Origin: Streptomyces asiaticus
Lineage (GTDB): Bacteria > Actinomycetota > Actinomycetes > Streptomycetales > Streptomycetaceae
NCBI RefSeq assembly: GCF_018138715.1
Contig: NZ_JAGSHX010000006.1
Coordinates: 3,162,001-3,226,000, forward strand
Direction of reading: 5' to 3'
DNA: 64,000 bases
Below are positions 50,401 to 62,400 of this stretch, in pieces; the stretch's first letter is position 1; each line of letters opens with the position of its first letter. Position numbers and translations under genes: made by a program. A model generated the notes under the pieces. That model saw nothing but the letters and a program-made list of their open reading frames with translations, did not search any database and was not told the DNA's origin.

Positions 50401-53400
50401 GCTCCGCCTCGTCCACGCCGAGCGCGGCGGGCACCGTACGGTACGAGCCCTCCTCGCCGTCCACGTCCAGCAGCACCAGACGGCCCGGGTTCTCCGACTG
50501 CGCGGAGCGGAACAGACCGCGCACCGCGGCGTACGGCAGATCCGCCACGCCCGCGCCCGGCTCGGTCTCCACCGCGCCCCTGGTCAGCAGCGCCAGCCGC
50601 GCCCCGGCGAACCGCTCATCGGCCAGCCACTCCTGGAGCAGGGCGAGCATGGCCCGTGTGGCCTCGTGTACGGCCGACGCGTCGCCGTCGCCACCGGTAG
50701 CGCTCAGCAGGACGGTGCCGGGCGCGGGTGCCCCGGACTCCACGGCCCTGCGCAGCACCGCCAGATCGCGGTACGCGGCGAGCCGGACCCCGGGCCCGAA
50801 CGCGCCCTCCAGCGCGGCCAGTTCGGCGGCGTCCGCGCCGAGCACCGCCCAGTCGCCCGTGACCGCGCCGGTCGCGGGCGCCGGAACCGCCGTCCAGTCC
50901 AGCCGGAACAGCGACTCGTGCAGCCCGCCGCGCGCCGCGCGCACCTGGTCGGCCGAGGCCGCCCGCAGCGCCACGGACTCGACCGTGGCCACCGGACGGC
51001 CCGTGCCGTCGGCCACCAGCAGCGAGACCGCGTTCGACGACCGCTCGGACAGCCGCACCCGCAGCGCACCGGCCCCGGCCGCGTGCAGCTGGACGCCGTT
51101 CCACGCGAACGGCAGCAGCGCGCCCTCGGCCAGTGCCGACTCGCGGTCGGCACTGTCGAGGCCGATGACGTGCAGCGCGGCGTCGAGCAGGGCCGGGTGC
51201 AGCCCGAACCGCTCGGCCTCGGCCCCCGACGTCAGTGGCGCGTCCTCGGGGAAGCCCACCTCGGCGTAGAGGTTCTCGCCGAGCCGCCAGGCGCCCTTGA
51301 GCCCCTGGAACACCGGCCCGTAGCCGAGGCCCGCCCCGGCCAGCTCCTCGTACAGCCCCTCGACCGCGATCGGCGTCGCGCCCTGCGGCGGCCAGACGGC
51401 CAGCTCATCGGGCTGGTCGGACGCGGGCGTCCGGGCGCCGGGTGCGAGCACACCGGTGGCGTGGCGCGTCCACGGCTCGGTGCCGAGCGCGTCCTGCCGA
51501 CGCGAGTGCAGGCTGAAGGAACGGCGGCCGGACTCGTCCGGACCGTCCACGACGAGCTGCACCCGCACCCCGGTGTGCTCGGGCAGCACGAGCGGGGCTT
51601 CGAGGGTCAGTTCGTCCAGCCGCTCACAGCCGACCTGGGCGCCCGCCGTGCTCGCCAGCTCGACGAAGGCGGTGCCGGGCAGCAGCACGGTGTCCACGAC
51701 GGCGTGGTCGGCCAGCCAGGGGTGGGTGCGGGTGGAGAGCACCCCGGTGAGCAGGAGGCCATCGGCGTCCGCGAGCGCGACGGCGGCGCCGAGGAGCGGG
51801 TGGTCGATGTCGCCCAGCCCGATCGACTCGGGGTCGCCCGCCGCGAGGGCGGCGGCGCTGGGCCAGTAGCGCTGCCGCTGGAAGGCGTAGGTGGGCAGCT
51901 CGGCCGGGTCCACGGGGGCGGCGCCCGCACCGGCGAACACGGCCGCCCAGTCGGGCGTCACACCACGGACGTGCGCGCGTGCGACGGCCGAGAGCAGTGC
52001 CTCGGCCTCGGGGCGGTCCTTCCGCAGGGCGGCGGCGAAGGCGGGCTCATCGCCGCCTGTCACGCATTCCTGGCCCATGGCGGAGAGGACGCCGTCGGGG
52101 CCGAGTTCGAGGTAGGTGGTGACGCCCTGGGCCTCGAGGGTGCGGATGCCGTCGAGGAAGCGGACGGCCTCGCGGACGTGGCGGACCCAGAAGTCGGGGG
52201 TGGTGATCTCCTCGGCGGAGACGACGTTTCCGGTGAGGTTGGAAACGATGGGGATGCGCGGGGCCTCGTACGACAGCTCCTGCGCGACCTCGCGGAACGC
52301 GTCCAGCATGCCGTCCATGCGCGGCGAGTGGAACGCGTGGCTGACGGTGAGTCGCTTGGTCTTACGGCCCTGGGCCTCGAAACCGGCGGCGATCTCCAGC
52401 GCCGCGTCCTCATCACCCGCGATGACCACGGAGGTCGGGCCGTTGAGCGCGGCGATCGAGACGCGCTCGGTGAGCAGCGGCGCGACCTCGTCCTCGGACG
52501 CCTGGACGGCGATCATCGCGCCACCGGTGGGCAACTCCTGCATCAGACGGCCACGCGCCGCCACCAGCTTGGCGGCATCGGCGAGCGAGAGCACACCCGC
52601 CCCATGCGCGGCGGCCAGCTCACCAATCGAATGCCCGGACAGGAAGTCCGGCGTCAGACCCCACGCCTCAACGAGCCGGAACAGCGCCACCTCAACCGCG
52701 AACAACGCGGGCTGAGTGAACCCCGTCCGATCCAGTACCGCCGCGTCATCCCCGAACAGCACATCCCGCAGCGGCCGCTCAAGGTACAGATCCAGATGCG
52801 CGCACACCTCATCCAGCGCATCCGCGAACACCGGGAAGGCGTCGTAGAGCTCACGCCCCATACCGAGCCGCTGGCTGCCCTGCCCCGTGAACAGGAACGC
52901 CACCTTGCCCTCGGCGACCGTCCCCTCGACCACACCCGGGACGGACTCGCCCCGGGCCAGCGCGTCGAGTGTCCGCAGCAGTTCGTCCCGGTCGCCGACG
53001 GTCAGCACCGCACGCCGCTCCAGGGCGGCGCGGCCGACGGCCAGGGCGTGGGCGAGGTCGAGCGGTGCCGCCTCCGGGCGCGACGCGATGTGGGTGTGCA
53101 GCCGCGCGGCCTGCTCCCGCAGCGCTTCGGCGTTCTTGGCCGACAGGGCGAACGGCAGAAGGCCGCCGAGACCATTCCGCTCGCGCGCCTCGGCCGGTGC
53201 GTCGACCGCCGGAGCCTGCTCGATGATGGTGTGCGCGTTGGTGCCACTGATGCCGAATGACGACACACCGGCGCGGCGCGGACGGCCGGTCTCCGGCCAC
53301 TCCATCTGCTCGGTCAGCAGCGACACCGCGCCCGCCGACCAGTCCACATGCGGCGACGGCGCGTCCACGTGCAACGTCTGCGGCAACACACCATGCCGCA

Positions 53401-56400
53401 TCGCCAGCACCATCTTGATGATGCCCGCGACACCCGCCGCCGCCTGCGTGTGCCCGATGTTGGACTTGATGGACCCCAGCCACAGCGGCTGCTCCGGGGC
53501 ACGCTGCTGCCCGTAGGTGGCGAGCAGCGCCTGCGCCTCGATCGGGTCGCCCAGCGTCGTACCCGTGCCATGCGCCTCGACGACATCGACATCGCCGGTC
53601 GTCAGCCCGGCGCTGGTCAGCGCCTGTCGGATGACACGCTGCTGCGACGGACCGTTCGGCGCCGTCAGACCATTCGACGCACCGTCCTGGTTGATCGCGC
53701 TGCCGCGTACGACCGCCAGCACCGGATGGCCGTGGCGCCGCGCGTCCGACAGCCGCTCGACCAGCAGCATGCCCGCGCCCTCGCCCCAGCCGGTGCCATC
53801 CGCACCCGCCGCGAACGCCTTGATCCGGCCATCGGCGGCCAGTCCGCGCTGACGGCTGAAGTCGATGAAGTTCTCGGGGGTGGACATCACCGTGACGCCG
53901 CCCGCGAGCGCCATCGTGCACTCGCCCTGCCGCAGCGCCTGCACCGCCAGATGCAGTGCCACCAGCGAAGACGAGCAGGCCGTGTCGACCGTGACGGCCG
54001 GGCCTTCGAGGCCGAAGGTGTACGCCACCCGCCCGGACACCACACTCGCCGCGTTGCCCGTGCCCAGATGGCCCTCCAGGCCCTCGGGCGCCTGCATCAG
54101 CAGCGACAGATAGTCCTGGCCGTTGGTCCCGGCGAAGACACCGATCTGCTCACCGCGCAGCGCCCCCGGGTCGATCCCGGCCCGCTCGAACGCCTCCCAG
54201 GAGGTCTCCAGCAGCAACCGCTGCTGCGGATCCATGGCGAGGGCCTCACGCGGCGAGATCCCGAAGAACGCGGCGTCGAAGTCCCCTGCGTCGTAGAGGA
54301 AACCACCCTCACGCGTGTACGACGTCCCCTGACGATCCGGGTCCGGGTCGTACAGGCCCGCCAGATCCCAGCCACGGTCCGACGGGAACTCCGCAATCGC
54401 GTCTCCGCCAGACGTCAGCAGCGCCCACAGCTCCTCGGGCGACCGCACCCCACCCGGGAAACGGCAGCTCATCGCCACGATCGCGATCGGATCGTCGGCC
54501 ACCGCGACCGCCGGAGCCACCACGCCACCGGCCGCCACGGCGTCCGCGCCCAGCAGTTCAGCGCGCAGATGGTCGGCGAGGGCGGTGGCGTTCGGGTAGT
54601 CGTAGATGAGCGTGGCGGGCAGCCGCAGGCCGGTCGCCGCATTGAGCCGGTTGCGGAGTTCGACGGCGGTGAGCGAGTCGAAGCCCAGCTCCTTGAAGGC
54701 GCGCCCGGCCTCGACCGCCTCGGCCCCGCCGTGCCCCAGCACCGACGCGACCTGCGTACGCACCAGCTCCAGCAGTGTCTGAGCGCGCTCGTTCTCCGTC
54801 AGCCCGGACAGCCGCTCCGCGAGTGTGCCGGTCCCGGCGGTGGCGGCCGGGCGCGGCGCGCCCTCGGCGGCCGGCGTCGGACGCGCGGCCCGCACCTCGC
54901 CGAACAGCGCGCTCGGCCGTACGGCGGTGAACTCGGCGAGGAACCGGTCCCAGTCGAGGTCCGCGACCGTCACGGTGGTGTCATCGAGGTCCAGCGCCTG
55001 CCGCAGCGCGGTGAGCGCCGACTCGGGTGCCATCGGCGGCACTCCGTCGCGGCGCATCCGCCGCTCCAGCGCCTCGTCGGCCGCCATGCCGACCTCGGCC
55101 CACGGGCCCCAGGCGATCGAGGTGGCGGGCAGGCCCTGGGCGCGGCGCAGCTCGGCCAGCGCGTCCACGTAGGCGTTGGCCGCCGCGTAGTTGCCCTGAC
55201 CGGCGGCGCCCACCGACCCGGCGAGCGAGGAGAAGAGGACGAACGCCGAAAGGTCGAGGTCGCGGGTCAGCTCATGGAGGTTCTGCGCCGAGGTGGCCTT
55301 GGCGCGCACCACGCGCTCCAGCCGCTCGGCGTCCAACGTGTCCACGAGGCCGTCGTCCAGCACACCGGCCGCGTGGACGACGGCGGTCAGCGGTAGCTCG
55401 GCCGGTATGGACGCCAGCAGCTCGGCGAGCGCGTCCCGGTCCGCCACATCACACGCGGCCACCGTCACCCGAGCACCCGAGGCCACGAGCTCATCGCGCA
55501 GCTCCGCCGCCCCCGGGGCGTCGAGCCCCCGGCGGCTGGTGAGCACGACATGCTCGGCACCGTTCGCCAGCAGCCAGCGGGCGACATGCGCACCCAGCGC
55601 GCCCGTACCGCCCGTCACCAACACCGAACCGGACGCCCGCCAGCCCTCGTCACCGGATGTCCGGAACCCGGAAGCCTCCGTCAGCCGACGCCCGAAGACG
55701 CCTGAGGCGCGCACCGCAACCTGGTCCTCGCCCGAGCCACCAGCCCCAGCCTCAGCACCGGCACCGGCACCGGCCAGCACACCCGCCAGCCGTCCCAGCG
55801 CACGCTCGTCGGCCGTCTCGGGAAGGTCGACCAGACCGCCCCACCGGTCCGGCAGCTCCAACGCCGCCACCCGGCCAAGCCCCCACACCAACGCCTGACC
55901 CGGACGAACCACACCATCCGAACGCCCCACCGACACCGCACCCCGCGTCGCCACCCACAACGGCGCACCCACACCCGCATCACCCAGCGCCTGCACCAAC
56001 GCAGCCGTACGCAACAGACCGGACTCATCCTCGACCGCCAGCAGGGAGAACACCCCCGCCACCGAACCGCCCACAACCGCCGTCCGCAGCTCCTCCGCCA
56101 GCCCGGCGCGCTCCGCCGCGTCCGACTCGACCACGCGCACATCCACACCACGCCCGGCCAGCGTCCGCACCACACCCGTGGCCCAGGCACCCTCGGCCTC
56201 GTCCGCCGGGACGACCACCAGCCAGCAGCCACCCAGCACCCCGGTGGCCAACCGCTCCGACACCGGCTGCCACGACACCCGGTAACGCCAGCCGTCCACC
56301 GCCGAACGCACCGACTCCTGCCGCCGCCACGACGACAGCGCGGGCAGCGCCTCACCCAGCGAAAGCCCCGGATCCACCGCGAGCTCCGCCGCCAGCGCGG

Positions 56401-59400
56401 CCACATCCCCGCGCTCCACGACATCCCAGAACCGCCCGTCGACGGCACCGCCCGGCGCGACCTCCGACGCCGCCGGGGCCTCCTCCCACCAGTACCGGGT
56501 GCGATGGAAGGCGTAGGTCGGCAGCTCGACGCGCCGGGCCCCGGTGCCCTCGAAGTAGCCGCCCCAGTCCGGGGACTGGCCCCGGACGTGCAGCAGGGCG
56601 AGCGCGGTGGTCACCGACTCGGCCTCGGCACGGCCCTTCCGCAGCGTGGCGGCGAACGCGGCGTCCTCGCCGGTCACACACTCCTGCGCCATCGCCGAGA
56701 GAACGCCATCGGGGCCGAGCTCGACGAAGGTCGTCACACCCTCCGCTTCCAGCGTCCGCACACCGTCGAGGAAGCGGACGGCCTCGCGGACATGGCGCAC
56801 CCAGAAGTCGGGGCTGGTGATCTCCTCGGCGGAGACGACGTCACCGGTGAGGTTGGAGACGATCGGGATGCGCGGGGATTCGTAGGTCAGCCCCTCCGCG
56901 ACCTCGCGGAAGGCGTCCAACATGCCGTCCATACGCGGCGAGTGGAACGCGTGGCTCACCGTGAGCCGCTTGGTCTTCCGGCCCTGGGCCTCGAAACCGG
57001 AAGCGATCTCCAGCGCCGCGTCCTCATCACCCGCGATGACCACGGAGGCCGGGCCGTTCAGGGCACCGATCGAGACGCGCTCGGTCAGCAGCGGCGCCAC
57101 CTCGTCCTCGGACGCCTGGACGGCGATCATCGCGCCACCGGTGGGCAACTCCTGCATCAACCGGCCACGCGCCGCCACCAGCTTGGCGGCATCGGCGAGC
57201 GAGAGCACACCCGCCACATGCGCGGCCGCCAACTCACCAATCGAATGCCCGGACAGGAAGTCCGCCCGCAGCCCCCACGCCTCCGAGACCAGCCGGAACA
57301 ACGCCACCTCAACCGCGAACAACGCGGGCTGAGTGAACCCGGTCTGATCCAGTAGCGCCGCGTCATCCCCGAACAGCACATCCCGCAACGGCCGCTCAAG
57401 GTACAGATCCAGATGCGCACACACCTCATCCAGCGCATCCGCGAACACCGGATAGGCGTCGTACAGCTCACGCCCCATCCCCAGCCGCTGACTCCCCTGC
57501 CCCGTAAACAGGAACGCCACCTTGCCCTCAGCCACCGTCCCCTCGACCACACCCGGGAAGGACTCGCCCCGGGCCAGCGCGTCCAGGCCCGCCAGGAACG
57601 TCTCGCGGTCCGTGGTGACGAGAGCGGCGCGCCGCTCCAGCGCGGCGCGGCTGGTGGCGAGCGAGAAGGCGACGTCGGTCGCGCTCAGCTCGGGGTGGGT
57701 GCGCAGGTAGGTGGTCAGCTGTGCGGCCTGGGCGTGCAGCGCCTGCCCGTCCTTCGCCGACAGCAGCCACGGCAGCGCGGTCAGCTCACGCGGCGCGGGC
57801 TCCTCGGTCAGGGCAGCCGAAGCGGTCGGGGCCTGCTCGATGATGGTGTGCGCGTTGGTGCCACTGAGCCCGAAGGACGACACGCCCGCGCGGCGCGGAC
57901 GACCCGTCTCCGGCCACTCCATCTGCTCGGTCAGCAGCGAGACCGCACCCGCCGACCAGTCCACATGCGGCGACGGCGCGTCCACGTGCAACGTCTGCGG
58001 CAACACACCGTGCCGCATCGCCAGCACCATCTTGATGATGCCCGCGACACCCGCCGCCGCCTGCGTGTGGCCGATGTTGGACTTGATGGACCCCAGCCAC
58101 AACGGCCGGTCCCCATCCCGCTCCTGGCCGTACGTGGCCAGCAGCGCCTGCGCCTCGATCGGGTCACCCAGCGTCGTACCCGTACCGTGTGCCTCGACCG
58201 CGTCCACATCGCCGGCCGAGAGCCCCGCACCGGCCAGCGCCTGCCGGATCACCCGCTGCTGCGAGGGACCGTTCGGCGCGGTGAGGCCATTGCTCGCACC
58301 GTCCTGGTTGATCGCGCTGCCTCGCACGATGGCCAGCACCGGGTGGCCGTTCTGCTCCGCGTCCGAAAGCCGCTCCACCAGCAGCATGCCGACGCCCTCG
58401 CCCCAGCCCGTGCCATCCGCACCGGCCGCGAACGCCTTGATCCGGCCGTCCTCCGCGAGTCCGCGCTGACGGCTGAAGTCGACGAACGCCTCCGGCGTGG
58501 ACATCACCGTGACGCCACCCGCGAGCGCCATCGTGCACTCACCGCCGCGCAGCGCCTGCACCGCCATGTGCAGGGCCACCAGCGACGACGAACACGCCGT
58601 GTCCACCGTCACCGCCGGGCCCTCGAGACCGAAGGTGTAGGCGACCCGCCCGGACACCACGCTCGCCGCGTTGCCCGTGCCCAGATGGCCCTCCAGGCCC
58701 TCGGGCGGGGTGGATACGAGCCCGGCGTAGTCCTGGCCGTTGGTGCCCGCGAAGACACCGGTACGGCTGCCCCGCAGCGTGGCCGGGTCGATCCCGGCCC
58801 GCTCGAACGCCTCCCACGACGTCTCCAACAGCAACCGCTGCTGCGGATCCATCGCCAGCGCCTCACGCGGCGAAATGCCGAAGAACGCGGCGTCGAAGTC
58901 CCCTGCGTCGTAGAGGAAACCACCCTCACGCGTGTACGACGTCCCCTGACGATCCGGGTCCGGGTCGTACAGCCCCGCCAGATCCCAGCCACGATCCGAC
59001 GGGAACTCCGCAATCGCGTCCCCACCGGCCGTCAGCAGCGCCCACAGCTCCTCGGGCGACCGCACCCCACCCGGGAAACGGCAGCTCATCGCCACGATCG
59101 CGATCGGATCGTCGGCCACCGCGACCGCCGGAGCCACCACGCCGCCACTCACCGCAGCGTCCGCACCCACCAGCTCCGTCCGCAGATGGTCGGCGAGGGC
59201 GGTGGCGTTCGGATAGTCGTAGATGAGCGTGGCGGCCAGGCGCAGGCCCGTCGCCGCGTTCAGCCGGTTGCGGAGCTCGATCGCGGCCAGCGAGTCGAAG
59301 CCCAGTTCCTTGAAGGCGCGCCCGGCCTCGACCGCCTCGGCCCCGCCGTGCCCCAGCACCGACGCGACCTGCGCACGCACCAACTCCAGCAGCGCACGGT

Positions 59401-62400
59401 CCTGTTCTGCCTTCGGCAGGCCGCTCAGGCGCTCGCCGAGCGGGGAGGCGGAGTCGGCGTCGGTGACGACCTTGGCGGTGTCGGCGCCGGTGGCCGCGCC
59501 GGGCCCGGGCTCCGCCGCCAGCGCGGCGATCAGCGGGCTGGGCCGTACGGCGGTGAGGGTGCGGGTGAAGTTCTCCCAGTCGATGTCCGCGACCGTCACG
59601 GCGGTGTCATCGAGGTCCAGCGCCTGCCGCAGCGCGGCGACGGCCGACTCGGGCGCCATCGGCGGCATGCCCTCGCGGCGCATCCGCCGCTCCATGGCGT
59701 CGTCACCGGCCATCCCGGAGTCCGCCCACGGGCCCCAGGCGATCGAGGTGGCGGGCAGGCCCTGGGCGCGCCGCCGCTCGGCCAGCGCGTCCACGTAGGC
59801 GTTGGCCGCGGCGTAGTTGCCCTGACCGGCGGCGCCCACCGACCCGGTGATCGAGGAGAAGAGCACGAACGCCGAAAGGTCCAGGTCGCGCGTCAGCTCG
59901 TCCAGATGGAGCGCGGCGTCGGCCTTCGCGCGGAGCACCGAGGCGAATCGCTCGGGCGTGAGCGAGTCCAGTACGCCATCGTCCAGCACACCGGCGGCGT
60001 GCACGACGGCGGTCAGCGGTAGCTCGGCCGGTATGGACGCCAGCAGCTCGGCGAGCGCGTCCCGGTCCGCCACATCACACGCGGCCACCGTCACCCGAGC
60101 ACCCGAAGCCGCGAGCTCATCCCGCAGCTCCACCGCGCCCGGAGCCTCCAGCCCCCGGCGGCTGGTGAGCACGACATGCTCGGCACCGTTCGCCACCAGC
60201 CAACGGGCCACATGCGCACCCAGCGCGCCCGTACCACCCGTCACCAACACCGAGCCCGAGGCCCGCCAGCCCTCGTCACCCGACGTCCGGGAGCCGACCG
60301 CCCGTACCAGCCGGCGCCCGAAGACACCCGAGGCCCGCACCGCGACCTGGTCCTCACCCGAGCCACCGGCCCCGGCACCGGCCCCGGCCCCGGCCAGCAC
60401 ACCCGCCAACCGACCCAGCGCACGCTCATCCACCGACTCCGGCAGATCGACCAGACCGCCCCACCGCTCCGGCAGCTCCAACGCCGCCACCCGGCCAAGC
60501 CCCCACACCAACGCCTGACCCGGACGAACCACACCATCCGAACGCCCCACCGACACTGCACCCCGCGTCGCCACCCACAACGGCGCACCCACACCCGCAT
60601 CACCCAGCGCCTGCACCAACGCCGCCGTACGCAACAGCCCCGACGCGCCATCGCCCTCGTCCACCGCGAGAAGCGACACCACACCCGTCACCGAGGCATC
60701 GCCCACCGCCGTACGCAGCTCATCGGCCGCCCCGGCGCGGTCCACCGCGTCCGACTCGACCACGCGCACATCCACACCACGCCCGACCAGCATCCGCACC
60801 ACACCCGTGGCCCAGACACCCTCGGCCGCACCGCCGGGCACCACAACCACCCAGCAGCCACCCGAAACCGAAACACCAGCCCCGGACCGCTCCGACACCG
60901 GCTGCCACGACACCCGGTAACGCCAGCCGTCCACCGCCGAACGCACCGACTCCTGCCGCCGCCACGACGACAACGCGGGCAGCGCCTCACCCAGCGAAAC
61001 CCCCGGATCCACCGCGAGCTCCGCCGCCAGCGCGGCCACATCCCCGCGCTCCACCACATCCCAGAACCGCCCGTCCACCGCCGAGCCCGGCCCGGCCTCC
61101 GCCGCCGTTCCGGCCTGAGCCGGGGCCGGGGCGTTGAGCCAGTACTGCTGGCGCTGGAAGGCGTAGGTGGGCAGGTCGATCGTGCGGGCGCCGGTGGTGG
61201 CGTAGGGGGCGGCCCAGTCGGCCTTCTCGCCCCGGACGTACGCCAGCGCCACGGCCGCCGTCAGGGTCTCCGCCTCGGGGCGCCCGCCGCGCAGCACGGC
61301 GGCGTACGCGGTGCCGTCGGCGTCGGGCAGACAGTCCTGGGCCATGGCGGTGAGCACGGCGTCGGGGCCGAGCTCCAGGAAGGTGGTGGCGCCCTTGTCG
61401 GCCAGGGTGCGCACGCCGTCGAGGAAGCGGACGGCCTCGCGGACGTGGCGCACCCAGTACTCGGGCGAGCACAGCTCCTCGGCGGTGGCGACGCGCCCGG
61501 TGACGGTGGAGACCACGGGGATGCGCGGCGGTGCGTACTCCAGCACCTGCGCGACCCGCCGGAACTCGGCGAGCATGCCGTCCATCAGCGGGGAGTGGAA
61601 CGCGTGGCTCACGGCGAGCCGCTTGGTCTTCCGACCCCGCGCCTCAAAACCGGAAGCGATCTCCAGCGCGTCCTCCTCGGCGCCGGAGACGACGACGGAC
61701 TGGGGGCCGTTGATCGCGGCGATGCCGATCCGGTCCTCGCGCCCGGCGAGCAGCGGCAGCACCTCGTCCTCCGACGCCTGCACCGCGACCATCGCGCCAC
61801 CCTCGGCGAGCTCCTGCATCAGCCGGCCACGGGCGGCGACCAGCGCGGCGGCGTCCTCCAGGGACAGCACACCCGCCACATGGGCGGCCGCGAGCTCGCC
61901 GATGGAGTGTCCGGCGAGCAGTTCGGGGCGCAGCCCCCAGGACTCGAGGAGGCGGTAGAGCGCGACCTCGATGGCGAACAGGGCGGGCTGGGTGTAGTCG
62001 GTGCGGTCCAGCAGGGCGGCCTCGGGGCTGCCCTCCTCGGCGAAGAGCACGTCGAGGAGCGGGCGTTCGAGCTGCTCCTCGAGGTACCAGCAGGCGTCGT
62101 CGAGGGCTTCGGCGAAGACGGGGTAGGCGGCGTGGAGCTCGCGGCCCGTGCCGAGGCGCTGGCTGCCCTGGCCGGTGAACAGCAGGGCGAGCTTTCCGGC
62201 GGCGGGGGCGCCGCGCACGACGGACGGCCCGTCGCCGCCGTCGGCGAGGGTGCGCAGGGCCGAGCGGAAGCCGTCGCGGTCGCCGGCGAGGAGCACGGCG
62301 CGCTGTTCGAAGGTGGCGCGGGTGGTGGCCAGGGAGTGGCCGACGTCGGTGAGGGCGAGGCCGGGGTCGGCCTCCAGCAGCGCGTACAGCCGCTCGGCCT

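Noticed and set aside
44717..53260. Very long open frame on the plus strand opposite PKS-A (others at 3002-9166, 14117-22096 and 24932-29014).
   Set aside because: They are antisense to continuous, motif-complete PKS genes. They give Arg/His/Gln/Gly-rich proteins with no recognisable domain and arise from strong G/C third-position bias.
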